Positions 52,033-61,084 of a DNA stretch of 64,000 nt are shown here, in pieces. Source of the stretch: Rubellimicrobium aerolatum (GTDB lineage: Bacteria; Pseudomonadota; Alphaproteobacteria; Rhodobacterales; Rhodobacteraceae). The stretch is taken from NCBI RefSeq assembly GCF_017872975.1, contig NZ_JAGGJP010000012.1, forward strand, positions 1-64,000, in the 5' to 3' direction. The position numbers were made by a program, and so were the translations under genes. The notes below the pieces were generated by a model that did no database searches, was not told where the DNA came from, and saw only the letters and a list, made by a program, of their open reading frames with translations. Position 1 is the stretch's first letter. Each line of letters starts with the position of its first letter.

Positions 52033-53085
52033 GTGCAAGCGAACATGACCAGCAACGACCTGTCCCTGCACGGGGTCACGAAGCGTTTCGGCGCGACGGC
52101 CGCCGTGGACGACGTGACGCTCCAGATCCCCGGCGGCAGGTTCATCTGCCTCCTGGGCCCCTCCGGCTGCGGCAAGACCACGCTCCTGCGGCTCCTCGCC
52201 GGGCTGGAGGCGCCCACGGCGGGCCGCATCCTCGTGGGCGGCGCCGACCAGACCCACGTCCCCACCCATCGCCGCGACTTCGGCATGGTGTTTCAGTCGC
52301 TCGCGCTCTTTCCCCACCTCTCGGTGGGCGAGAACGTGGCCTATCCGCTCCGCATCCGGGGCGCGACCCGCGCCCAGCGCCGCGCCCGCGCCGAGGAGCT
52401 TCTCGACCTCGTCCGCCTTCCCGGCCTCACCGACCGCCGCATCCACCAGTTGTCCGGCGGCCAGCGCCAGCGCGTCGCCATCGCCCGCGGCCTCGCCATC
52501 GACCCCAAGCTGTTCCTGCTCGACGAGCCGCTCTCCGCCCTCGACGCCAACCTCCGCGAGCATATGCAGATCGAGCTGCGGCAGATCCAGTCGCGGCTGG
52601 GCGTGACCACGCTGGTCGTGACCCACGACCAGAAGGAGGCGCTGACCATGGCCGACATCGTCATCGTCATGGACAGGGGCCGCGTCCAGCAGATGGGCGC
52701 GCCGATGGAGGTCTACCGCGATCCCGCCAACGCCTTCGTCGCGGGCTTCATCGGCACCTCGAACCTGCTCCCCGCGCGCCTCCTCGACGCCGCGACGCTG
52801 GAGGTCTCGGGCCACCGCCTCGCGCTCGACCCCGCCGACCGCGTCAAGGCCCCGCCCGGCCCCGTCACCCTTTCCGTCCGCCCCGAGGACGTGCGGCTGG
52901 ACCCCGAGGGCCTTCCCGCCCGGGTCACCTTCGTCCGCGACCTCGGCGAAAGCGTGCAGATCGTCCTCGACCATCAGGGGCACGAAATCATCGCCCTCTT
53001 CTCCCCGCGCGAACGTCCCCAGGTGAACCTCGGCGACGCCGTGGGCCTCGCCTTCGCCCCCGGCGGGCGCGTGGTGCTCCCGTGA
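52033..53085 (+). CDS. Pot-type ABC transporter ATPase (second system)
   Basis: A 350-residue ATPase from a GTG at 52033 with AAGGA 9 nt upstream; ATG at 52045 is an alternative. Walker A is GPSGCGKTTLL, Q-loop MVFQSLALFPHLSVGENVAY, signature LSGGQRQRVAIARGL, Walker B LFLLDEPLSALDANL and H-loop VVTHDQKEAL. A TOBE domain lies at the C-terminus (GTSNLLPARLLD onward). Its stop overlaps the GTG start of the permease gene. It powers the second system. Confidence 0.93.
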   Translation: MQANMTSNDLSLHGVTKRFGATAAVDDVTLQIPGGRFICLLGPSGCGKTTLLRLLAGLEAPTAGRILVGGADQTHVPTHRRDFGMVFQSLALFPHLSVGENVAYPLRIRGATRAQRRARAEELLDLVRLPGLTDRRIHQLSGGQRQRVAIARGLAIDPKLFLLDEPLSALDANLREHMQIELRQIQSRLGVTTLVVTHDQKEALTMADIVIVMDRGRVQQMGAPMEVYRDPANAFVAGFIGTSNLLPARLLDAATLEVSGHRLALDPADRVKAPPGPVTLSVRPEDVRLDPEGLPARVTFVRDLGESVQIVLDHQGHEIIALFSPRERPQVNLGDAVGLAFAPGGRVVLP

Positions 53086-53951
53086 GCGGCGCGGTGGCCC
53101 AGGCGCGTGACGACGCGCCGACGCCCGGCTGGCTTGGGGTCGTTCCCGGCGCGGCGCTCCTGCTGCTGTTCCTGATCCCGTTCGGGATCATGCTGGCCGT
53201 CAGCGTCGCGGGGCGCGAGCCCGGCGGCTTCTACCAATGGGGCTTCGACCTCGCAGGCTACCGCCGCGTGATGTCGGCCTTCGTGGGCGGCATCCTCCTC
53301 ACCTCGGTCGCCATCGCGGCGGGGGCGGCGCTGATCGCCGTGGCGCTGGCGCTGCCCTTCACGGTCCTCCTCGCCGGCCTCTCCCGGCGGGCACAGACGG
53401 CCATCCTCGTGGCGCTGCTGTCGGTCCTGTCGCTGTCCGAGGTCATCGTCGGCTTCTCGGTCTCCACGCTCCTGTCCCGCACGGCAGGCGTGGGCAACCT
53501 CCTCGCGTGGCTCGGCCTCACCGCCGAGCCCCAATCCTACACCCCCAGCCTCTTCGCGCTGATGACCGGCCTCACCTACCTGTCCTTCCCCTACGCCGTG
53601 CTGGTGCTCTACCCGCCCGTCGCCCGTCTCGACCCCGAGCTCGGGCAGGCCTCGCGCACCATGGGCGCCTCGCCGCTCCGCACCTTCGCCGGCGTGACCG
53701 TGCCGCTCCTGCGGGCGCCGATCCTGGGGGCGCTGATCCTCGTCTTCGTCTTCGCGCTGGGCTCCTACCTGCTGCCGCAGGTCCTGGGCCGGCCCGAGCA
53801 CTGGACCCTCTCGGTCCACATCACCGACCAGGCGATCTACCAGTCGAACCTGCCGCTCGCGGCGGCCATGGCGGCGGTGCTGCTGCTGGCGACGCTGGCC
53901 CTCGTCGGGCTGGCGCTGCTGGTCGCCCGCGACAAGGGAGCCCCGGCATGA
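53082..53951 (+). CDS. ABC permease, PotB-like (second system)
   Basis: A 289-residue permease with six helices and GTG start overlapping the ATPase stop. The EAA loop region is LGQASRTMGASPLRTFAGVT. VFVFALGSYLLPQVLGRPEH is the PotB-type segment after it. The following permease is coupled by ATGA. Unlike its counterpart in the first system, the frame is intact. Confidence 0.92.
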   Translation: MSGAVAQARDDAPTPGWLGVVPGAALLLLFLIPFGIMLAVSVAGREPGGFYQWGFDLAGYRRVMSAFVGGILLTSVAIAAGAALIAVALALPFTVLLAGLSRRAQTAILVALLSVLSLSEVIVGFSVSTLLSRTAGVGNLLAWLGLTAEPQSYTPSLFALMTGLTYLSFPYAVLVLYPPVARLDPELGQASRTMGASPLRTFAGVTVPLLRAPILGALILVFVFALGSYLLPQVLGRPEHWTLSVHITDQAIYQSNLPLAAAMAAVLLLATLALVGLALLVARDKGAPA

Positions 53952-54748
53952 CCGCGCGCCTGGGCCGCCTCTACGTCGCCGTCATCCTCCTGCTCCTGGC
54001 GCTGCCGCTCCTCGTCGTCGCCGGCATCTCGCTCAACGGCGGCCAGACGCTCCGCTTCCCGCCGCAGGACCCGTCGCTGCGCTGGTATGCCGAGCTGTTC
54101 CGCGCCGCCGACTGGACGGGGCCGCTCCGCAACTCGCTGGTCATCGCCACCGTCGCCGCCCTCATCGCGGTCGCGGTGGCGCTGCCGCTCGCGCTGCACG
54201 TCTGGGGCCGGGGCGGCTGGCTCTCCCGCGCGCTCTACACGCTGGGCGTCGCGCCTTTCATGCTGCCGCCGGTCATCACCGCGCTGGGCTTCCTGGTCTT
54301 CTGGGTGGCGCTCGGGATGTATGGCCGCATGGGCGCGACGATCCTCTCGCACGGCATCTTCCTGGTGACGCTGCCCCTGGTGACGATCTCCTTGGGCCTC
54401 CGCGCCATCGACCCCGCGCTCCTTGAGGCCGCGCGGACCATGGGCGCCACGCGCGGTCAGGTGCTGCGGACAGTCGTGCTGCCGCTGGCGCTCCCTTACG
54501 TCGTCTCGGGCTACGCCTTCGCCTTCGTGCTCTCGCTCAACGAATACATCATCGCGTACATGGTGGCAGGGTTCACGGTCGAGACCCTGCCCATCAAGAT
54601 CTTCAACAGCCTGCGCTACGGCTACACGCCGATCATGGGCGTGGTCGCGGTGCTCTTCGTGGCGCTGGCGGCGGCGGTCTACGGGGCCATCGGCGTCTTC
54701 GGCAACCTCCCCCGCCTCCTGGGCGCGGACCGCGTGGGGGACCGCTGA
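53948..54748 (+). CDS. ABC permease, PotC-like (second system)
   Basis: A 266-residue permease with six helices. EAA-loop EAARTMGATRGQVLRTVVLP and SLNEYIIAYMVAGFTVETLP are typical for PotC-like subunits. The stop and the next start share one base (TGATG), so the amidase gene is translated together with the transporter. Confidence 0.92.
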   Translation: MTARLGRLYVAVILLLLALPLLVVAGISLNGGQTLRFPPQDPSLRWYAELFRAADWTGPLRNSLVIATVAALIAVAVALPLALHVWGRGGWLSRALYTLGVAPFMLPPVITALGFLVFWVALGMYGRMGATILSHGIFLVTLPLVTISLGLRAIDPALLEAARTMGATRGQVLRTVVLPLALPYVVSGYAFAFVLSLNEYIIAYMVAGFTVETLPIKIFNSLRYGYTPIMGVVAVLFVALAAAVYGAIGVFGNLPRLLGADRVGDR

Positions 54749-55527
54749 TGCGCCTCGCGCTCTGGCAGGGCGAGGGTGTGGCCGGCGACCCCGCCGCGAC
54801 GCTGGCCGAGATCGACCGCGCCGCCACCCTCGCCGCCCGTGACGGCGCGGATCTCCTCCTGTTCCCCGAAGGCTTCCTGACCGGCTACCACCTCCCCACC
54901 CTCCGCCCCGACGACCTCCCCTGGGTCGAGGACGCGCTGGCGCAGGTCGGCCGGATCGTCGCCCGCGCTGGCCTGAGCGTCGTCCTCGGCACCCACGTCC
55001 CCGAGGGCCGGACCCTCCGCAACGCCGCCATCGCCTTCGACGCCACCGGCACCGAGCTCGGCCGCTACGGCAAGCGCGCCCTCTTCGGCCAGTGGGAGAG
55101 GGCGACCTTCGCCCCCGGCCGCGCGCCGTTCCTCTTCGACTGCGCCGGCCTCCGCGTCGCCATCGCCATCTGCTACGACGTGGAGTTCCCCGAGCTCATC
55201 CGCCCCAGCGCCCAGGCCGGCGCCGACCTTGTGGTGGTCCCCACCGCCCTCATGGCCCCGCACGACCGCATCGCCCGGCAGGTCGTCCCCGTCCGCGCCA
55301 TGGAAAGCCAGGTCTTCCTCGCCTATTGCAACCGCACCGGCCACGAGCACGGCCTCGACTACGTGGGCCTTTCCCGCATCTGCGGCCCACGCGGCGAGAC
55401 GCTGGCCGAGGCCGGAGCCGGCCCCCAGCTCCTCCGCGCCGACCTGTCGCGGGAAGTCCTCCGTCGGGAGCGGGCGGAGAACAGCTATCTCGACGACCTG
55501 GCCCGGCTCTCGGCGCCGGACGGATGA
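54748..55527 (+). CDS. Nitrilase-superfamily carbon-nitrogen hydrolase
   Basis: A 259-residue hydrolase with an intact catalytic triad: Glu in LLLFPEGFLTGYH, Lys in GRYGKRALFG and Cys in IAICYDVEFPELIR. The family includes N-carbamoylputrescine amidase, omega-amidase and related amidases. It is the last gene of the second Pot-type operon, overlapping the permease stop, so it probably hydrolyses a carbamoyl or amide compound from the imported substrate. That fits the guanidinobutyrase-like gene nearby. Confidence 0.9.
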   Translation: MRLALWQGEGVAGDPAATLAEIDRAATLAARDGADLLLFPEGFLTGYHLPTLRPDDLPWVEDALAQVGRIVARAGLSVVLGTHVPEGRTLRNAAIAFDATGTELGRYGKRALFGQWERATFAPGRAPFLFDCAGLRVAIAICYDVEFPELIRPSAQAGADLVVVPTALMAPHDRIARQVVPVRAMESQVFLAYCNRTGHEHGLDYVGLSRICGPRGETLAEAGAGPQLLRADLSREVLRRERAENSYLDDLARLSAPDG

Positions 55528-55745
55528 GCCCGTCCCGCCCGGCTCAGGGATCGAGGCCCGGCGACGAGGCAGGCTTGGGCCGCACAGCCGTCCTTCCTCA
55601 GGCGTCGAGCCGCTCGATGCTCCTCCGAACGGTGGCAAGCGCGCCGCCGCGATGTCGAGGAACTCGATGGCGACATGACGGTCGAGGGCCGGCACCTCCC
55701 GCGTTCCGGACTCGCCGCAGCGTGCCAGCATCGCCGCTCGACCGA

Positions 55746-56192
55746 GGTGGACGCCGCCGTCCGCGCCCGCGCCGGCCGGATCGCGCGGGGCGAGCACGAC
55801 CCCGAGGCACGGCTGGCGCGCTGGTTCGGCAAGGACCGGCCGAGGAGGCCGCGCGGTCCCAGGCGGCCAGCTGGCTGCGGCAGGCGGACCCGGCGGGCGG
55901 ACCCGGCGGGCGACGCCGTGGCCTATCGCGCCTTCGCCGGGGAGGACGACCTTGACGCCGACCGATGGTGCGGATCGCCGCGCCGGTCCTGGTGCCGACG
56001 GGGGCGCAGGACCCGAACTCCACGCCCGAGATGGAGCGCGCCATGGCCGTCGCCGCGCCCCGGACGCGGCTTTGCGTGATCGAGGGGCACCGGCACATGG
56101 TCAACCCGACCGAGCCCGGCACGGTGACGGAGGCGACGGAGGGCTGGCTCGCGATGCCGGCGACGGCCGCAGAGGAGGCCCGGGTGCGATGA
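55746..56192 (+). pseudogene. Alpha/beta hydrolase remnant
   Basis: Reading across three frames gives the C-terminal half of an alpha/beta-fold hydrolase: [20 protein letters not shown], then [38 protein letters not shown] and [20 protein letters not shown] with the final catalytic His region [10 protein letters not shown]. The N-terminal half with the nucleophile is absent. At least two frameshifts separate the parts. The 200 bp upstream (55528-55745) hold nothing I can identify. It ends in an ATGA overlap with the flavin reductase remnant, a relic of the original operon. Confidence 0.7.
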
Positions 56193-56395
56193 TCGACGAG
56201 CGACGCCTGCTCCGGGACGCCTTCGGCACCTTCATGACCGGCGTGACGGTGGTGACGACGCTGGACGGCGACGGGCGGCCGCTGGGCTTCACGGCCGACT
56301 CGTTCTCGTCGGTCGCGCTCGACCCGCCGCTGCTGCTGGTGTCCATCGCCCGGACATCGAGTCACCACGACAGCTTCGCCTCCGCGCGGGCCGGG
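56189..56395 (+). pseudogene. Flavin reductase N-terminal remnant
   Basis: The first about 64 residues are a normal flavin reductase (HpaC/RutF-like) N-terminus: [40 protein letters not shown] and [19 protein letters not shown]. The sequence then runs without a stop into unrelated coding sequence near 56390, so the FMN/NAD(P)H-binding remainder is lost. In intact form it would supply reduced flavin to the neighbouring LLM monooxygenase. Confidence 0.72.
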
Positions 56396-56693
56396 CCGGA
56401 GGGGGCGACGGCGGCGCTGCGGTCGCTCCTCGCCAAGACGGGCGTCGAGACCGAGCCGGGGCTGGTCTACGCCGTCTCCGAGGACACGGCGCGGGGATTG
56501 CAGAACCTCGCCTTCCTCTGCCCGGCGCGGCGCGGCCTTCGTCGATCTTTCGCCCGGCGGCCTGTCGGAGGTCGGCGATCCCGCGATCCGGGCCATGCTG
56601 GAGCGACTGGCCGAGGAAAGCCGCATCGGCGGCTACGGCATCTACTTCGGAAACCAGGACGCGGGTGCGGTGCGCCGCGTCGCCAAGGGATAG
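56396..56693 (+). pseudogene. Unidentified C-terminal gene fragment, frameshifted
   Basis: Coding-like sequence with a frameshift near 56530: [20 protein letters not shown] and [15 protein letters not shown], then in another frame [20 protein letters not shown] and [20 protein letters not shown], ending VRRVAKG and TAG at 56691. It is fused in frame to the flavin reductase remnant, implying a deletion between two genes. I do not recognise the family. Confidence 0.55.
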
Positions 56694-56698
56694 GAGCC

Positions 56699-57403
56699 AT
56701 CGAATCGTCGCTGTTCACCCACATGGAGCGCGTGTCTCCCGACGAACCGCAGGAGCGGCTGTCTGACAACATGATCGAGTTCTGCGAGATGGCCGACCGG
56801 GGCGGGATGCACGCCATCTGGACGGGTGGGCATCACGGCAGGACCTTCACCATCGCACCTGAACCTCGTGGACCTCGCGCGGCGGACCAGGAACGTGCGC
56901 CTGGGCACCGGCACGGGGGTCGCGCCTTTCTGGCATCCGATCCGGCCCGCGGGCGAGGCGGCGATGACCGACATCATCACCGGCGGGCGGCTGGACCTGG
57001 GCATCGCGCGCGGCGCCTACGGCTTCGAGTACGAGCGGCTGAGCCCCGGCCTCGACGCCTGGACAGCGGGCCAGAAGATGCGTGAGCTGATCCCGGTGGC
57101 GAAGGCGCTCTGGGCGGGCGACCACGCTCATGAGGGCGAGCATTGGCAGTTCCTCGCGACGACCTCCGCGCCGCAGCCGGTCCAGCAGCCGCATTCTCCG
57201 ATCTGGATGGCGGCGCGCGATCCCAACAGCCACGACTTCGCGGTGGCGAACGGCTGCAAAGTGCAGGTCACGCCGATGAATGAAGGTCATGAGGCGCTGG
57301 GTTACGACGAGTTCTCGCTCTGGATCGACATCGGCGTGAGCTTCGAGAGGAAGCGCGCCTCGGCGGGCGTTTCCTCCGCGATGTCATGCCCGCCGTCGCC
57401 TGA
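56699..57403 (+). pseudogene. LLM-class flavin monooxygenase remnant with lost start codon
   Basis: It begins ATC-GAA (56699) after a good AGGAG site, where an ATG is expected: [20 protein letters not shown] and [21 protein letters not shown] small deletion shifts the frame near 56850. The next part ([40 protein letters not shown]) is typical of bacterial luciferase-like monooxygenases. After QVTPMNEGHEA an internal deletion joins the C-terminal LGYDEFSLWIDIGVSFERKR. A final frameshift leads to FLRDVMPAVA and TGA at 57401. About 235 of roughly 370-390 residues remain. Confidence 0.8.
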
Positions 57404-57406
57404 CGC

Positions 57407-58337
57407 ATGGAACGCTTCCAGCATTACATCAACGGACGCTGCAAGGACGGGCAGGGGGCCTTCGAGAGTCTCCACCCGGCAACAGGCGAGCCCTGGGCGC
57501 TGATGCCCGAGGCGGGGCTTGGGGACGTGGACCGCGCCGTGCGCGCCGCGCACCGGGCCTTCCACGCGCCCGTATGGTCGGGGCTGACCGCCAGCGCGCG
57601 GGGGCGGCTCCTGCTGCGGTTGGCCGACCTCGTGCAGGCGGCAGCGCCGCGACTCGCCCGGCTGGAGACGCGCGACACCGGCGAGATCCTGCGCCAACCT
57701 TCCGCGCAGTTCGACCTTCGCGGGCTTGCCCCGCCTTGTGGAGCGGCCTGTCAAGGACGCCCGGCTTGATCGCCTCCGCGCCAAGGCCGAAGTCTTCCGC
57801 ATCGTCGCGCCCGACGACATGGCGACCGAGATGGGGCCGCTCTGCACCGGTCGCCAGCGCGACCGCATGGCCGAGGTGGTCGCCGCCTCGCTCGACGCGG
57901 GCGCGCGGCTCGTGACCGGCGGCCTGCCGGAGGACGGCCCCGGCTTCTTCGTGCGCCCGACGATCCTCGACTGTACCGGGGCCCCCGACGCGCCCTGCCT
58001 GTCCACCGAGATCTTCGGGCCGGTCCTGTCGGTCCAGGCCTTCGACAGCGGGGACGAGGCCCTGCGCCTTGCCATCGACTCGCCCGATGGCTTCGCCGCC
58101 GGGGTGTTCACGACCAGCCTGAGCCGCGCGCACCGGATGGTGCGGCGGTTGCGGGCGGGGGTCGTCTGGGTCAACACCTACCGCGCCGTGTCCCCCATCG
58201 CGCCCTTTGGCGGGCACGGGCTCTCGGGGCGCGGACGGGAAGGGGGCCTCGCGGCCGCGCTCGACTACACCACCGTCAAGACCGTCTGGCTTCGCACCTC
58301 GGACGATCCGATTCCGGACCCGTTCGTGATGCGCTGA
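57407..58337 (+). pseudogene. Aldehyde dehydrogenase with internal deletion of the catalytic core
   Basis: The N-terminal part is normal (MERFQHYINGRCKDGQGAFE to LARLETRDTGEI). After about 105 residues it jumps, with a frame change, to VERPVKDARLDRLRAKAEVF, which in intact enzymes lies just after the catalytic Cys. The C-terminal third is intact (TEMGPLCTGRQRDRMAEVVA, STEIFGPVLSVQAFDSGDEA, VVWVNTYRAVSPIAPFGGHG). About 200 residues are missing, including the catalytic Cys and Glu and much of the NAD site, so no activity is possible. Such enzymes oxidise aminoaldehydes in polyamine catabolism. Confidence 0.85.
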
Positions 58338-58374
58338 CCCAAGAGAACAACACGACCAACAAGGAGAGATCGCC

Positions 58375-59284
58375 ATGATGAGATACGGACTGGCTGCCGC
58401 CGTCGCGCTCCTCGCCACCGGGGCGGGCGCGCAGCAGATGGTGTTCACGAGGCACCACCCAGGACGCGCAGGCCGCCGCCTGGGCTACCCCCTTCACCGA
58501 GGCGACCGGCGCCGCCGTGGTCCAGGACGGCCCGACCGACTAGGGCAAGCTGAAGGCCATGGTCGAGGCGGGCGGCGTCACCTGGGACGTGGTGGACGTG
58601 GAATACGACTGCGCGCTCCAGGCCTGCGGGCAGGGGCTGCTGGATCCGCTCGACTTCGCGGAAATCGACCGCGAGGCCCTTGATCCGCGCTTCGTGTCCG
58701 ACTGCGCGGTGGGAAGCTTCCAGTTCTTCTTCGTGCTGGGCTACAATCCGGTGAGCTTCGCCGACGCCCAGCCCGCCACGCTGGCCGATGGCGTCGCGCC
58801 GGACCAGCTCTACCTGCTGGACCCCGACCGCGCCTTCGCCAAGCTCGACACCATCAAGGGCGACATCATCTGGTGGTCGGGCGGGGCGCAGTCGCAGCAG
58901 CTTTTGGCCTCGGGCGAGGCGCCCATCGGCTTCTACTGGAACGGCCGGCTGTCCGCCGTCGAGGCCGAGGGCCTGGACGTGGGCATCGTCTGGGACCAGA
59001 ACATCACCGCCGCCGACGCGCTGGTGGTGCCGAAGGGCGCGCCCAACAAGGACGCCGCCATGCGGCTCATCGCCCAGGCGACCAGCGCCCAGGCGCAGGC
59101 CAACTTCGCGGCGGCCACCGGCTACGCGCCGATCAACACCGGCTCGGCCGCGCTGATGGATCCCGACCTGCACGCCACCTTGCCCGATAGGCGGGCGGGC
59201 CAGCAGATCAACGCCGACATGGTCTATTGGGGCGAGAACCGCGACGAGATCGCCTTGCGCTGGCACGAATGGCAGGCGAACTGA
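58375..59284 (+). pseudogene. ABC substrate-binding protein (third system), frameshift and nonsense mutation
   Basis: The start has a good AAGGAGAG site and a signal peptide (MMRYGLAAAVALLATGAGAQ). A small deletion near 58450 shifts the frame; the correct frame continues TTQDAQAAAWATPFTEATGA. An in-frame TAG follows at 58541, where a Tyr codon is expected before GKLKAMVEAGGVTWDVVDVE. The rest is intact to the end (VPKGAPNKDAAMRLIAQATS, WHEWQAN). It belongs to the same broad polyamine-binding family as the genes at 48063 and 50945, but is clearly a distinct type. Confidence 0.85.
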
Positions 59285-59286
59285 CG

Positions 59287-59918
59287 ATGGCCGCTCCGGT
59301 CCGCGCCGCGCCCACTCCGGCCGGGGACTTCCCCAAGGCACCGGGGGCGGCCCCCGCCGCCCCGGCTCCCTTGCGGCGGCCCAGGGCGACCTCGCGCTCG
59401 CCCCGCCGGTGCTGCTCCTGGCCTTCTTCGCCGTCCCGGTCGCGCTGCTCTTGGCGCGGTCGGTGACGGACCCGCGACCCGCGCTTCAGAACTACGTCGA
59501 GCTGAGGGCGGCCCTACTTACCTGCGGGTGATGCTCAACACCTTTGTCGTGGTGCGGCTGGTCACGGCCACCACCGCGCTACTGGCCTTCCCGGTCGCCT
59601 GGGCCATGGCGACCTTGCCGCCGCGCTCTGCGGCGCGACCAAGGGGCAGGCGCCCCGCCGCGTGCTGCTGCCGCTGGCATTGCCGGGGCTCGCGTCCGGA
59701 GGGCTCATCATCTTCATGATGTCACTGGGCTACTTCATCACGCCCGCGCTGTCCGGCGGCACGTCCAACATGATGCTGGCGCAGGTGATCGCCAGCAGGT
59801 CCAGAGCCTGACCAGCTGGGGCCTGGGCGGCGCGGCGGCCTTCGTCCTGCCGGTCGTCGCTCTATCGCTCTGCACCGTGCAGCTCCGGCTGCTGGGCCGG
59901 CCCGAGGGAGTGCGCTGA
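59287..59918 (+). pseudogene. ABC permease remnant, PotB-like (third system)
   Basis: Fragments in different frames: DLALAPPVLLLAFFAVPVAL near 59390, YLRVMLNTFVVVRLVTATTA near 59520, then after a large internal deletion RRVLLPLALPGLASGGLIIF and SLGYFITPALSGGTSNMMLA, and the end SWGLGGAAAFVLPVVALSLC. At least three frame changes and a missing middle (about 100 residues, including part of the core helices) make it non-functional. Confidence 0.8.
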
Positions 59919-60444
59919 TGATGCTGGATTGCCCAAGCTTGGGTCTTGAACTTGGGCGCTGGCAGCGATCTGCGCGCTGGTGACGCTGTTCCTGGGTCCT
60001 GCCCATCCCGTTCATCGCCACCCTGTCTTTCGGCGACTCGCGCCGGCTGATCTTCCCGCCGCCGGGTCGGACGCTGAAATGGAACCGCGACCTATTTGCC
60101 GACCCGCGCTGGCTGGAGGCCGCCTGGACCTCGGCACGGATCGGCTTCGTCGTCACCGGGCTGTCGGTGGTCCTCGGCCTCCTCGCCGCCATCGCGCTGG
60201 TGCGCGGGACCTTCCGGGAGCGAAGGCTGGTCCTCACGCCCATGATCCTGCCAGTCGTGATCCTGGCGGTGGCGCTCTACATCGTCTTTCTGCGGCTGGG
60301 CCCGAGCGGCACCTTCGTGGGTTTCGTCGTCGCCCATCGGATGATCGCGCTGCCCTTCTCGATCATCGCCATCTCGGGGGCCGAGAACGTGGCCTTCCCG
60401 CTCCGCGTCCGCCGGATGGGGCGCGAGGACGTGGAGCGGAATGT
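59918..60444 (+). pseudogene. ABC permease remnant, PotC-like (third system)
   Basis: The original start overlaps the previous stop (TGATG). Frameshifts near 59955 and 59996 break the first helix. From about 60040 the frame is good: [20 protein letters not shown] and [20 protein letters not shown], then [20 protein letters not shown]. It ends abruptly at [13 protein letters not shown], where it is joined to the C-terminal part of an ATPase gene. The EAA loop and last helices are lost. Confidence 0.8.
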
Positions 60445-60975
60445 GCGACCATCCTCTACGTGACCCACGACCAGGAGGAGGCGCTGCGCCTGTCCGACCG
60501 CATCGCCGTCTTCGACACGGGGCGCATCGAGCAGGTGGGCACCGGGCCCGAACTCTACGCCAACCCCGCCACGCATTTCGTCGCGGACTTCATCGGCGAC
60601 AGCAGCTTCCTCGATGGGCGCATCGTCGGGCTCGACGGAGGGCTCGCCGACCTGCGCTTCGCGGCTGGGACCTTGGTGCGCGGGGTGCCGCTGCACGCCA
60701 AAGGGCAGCCGGGTCAGCCGGCCGAGCTGATGCTGCGGCCGGAGCGGGTGGAGCTGTCGCCCGAGCCCGGCCCCGAGGGGGCGAGCCTGCCGGTCGCCGT
60801 GCAGGACGTGACCTTCCTCGGCAACACGACCGACGTGGCGGCGGTCACCGCTTGGAACACGCCGGTCGCGGTGAGGCTCGGCTTTAGGCATCCGCTGGCC
60901 GGGCGGGTGGCGCGGGGCGACCGGCTGTGGATTTATTGGACGCCCGAGGCGGCCCAGGCCTTCCCGCGCGGCTGA
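60445..60975 (+). pseudogene. ABC ATPase C-terminal remnant (third system)
   Basis: Only the last about 176 residues of a Pot-type ATPase remain, beginning [20 protein letters not shown] at the H-loop and continuing through the TOBE domain ([34 protein letters not shown]). Walker A, the signature and Walker B are absent. The 5' end is fused to the permease remnant, so one deletion removed the end of the permease and most of the ATPase. Confidence 0.83.
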
Positions 60976-60984
60976 CCATGCGGC

Positions 60985-61048
60985 AGGGATCGGGACGCTG
61001 ACCGAAATGCCCCGATCCCTGTCGGAAATGCCCGACACTGTCGGAAAC
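60985..61048 (+). promoter_or_regulatory. Hairpin and tandem repeats upstream of soxB
   Basis: AGGGATCGGG (60985-60994) and CCCGATCCCT (61011-61020) form perfect 10-bp arms. Overlapping these is a tandem set of similar sites: TGACCGAAATGCCCCGAT (60999), TGTCGGAAATGCCCGACA (61020) and TGTCGGAAAC (61039). The middle copy is itself an inverted repeat (TGTCGG-N6-CCGACA). This looks like an operator array for the sox operon. Confidence 0.58.
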
Positions 61049-61084
61049 CTTCGTGGTAGGATCGAGGGACGACAGGAGGCGAGC

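Noticed and set aside
59930-59956. Palindrome CCCAAGCTTGGG followed by CTTGGG
   Set aside because: It lies inside a decayed gene and has no partner elsewhere, so it is likely a by-product of local mutation.
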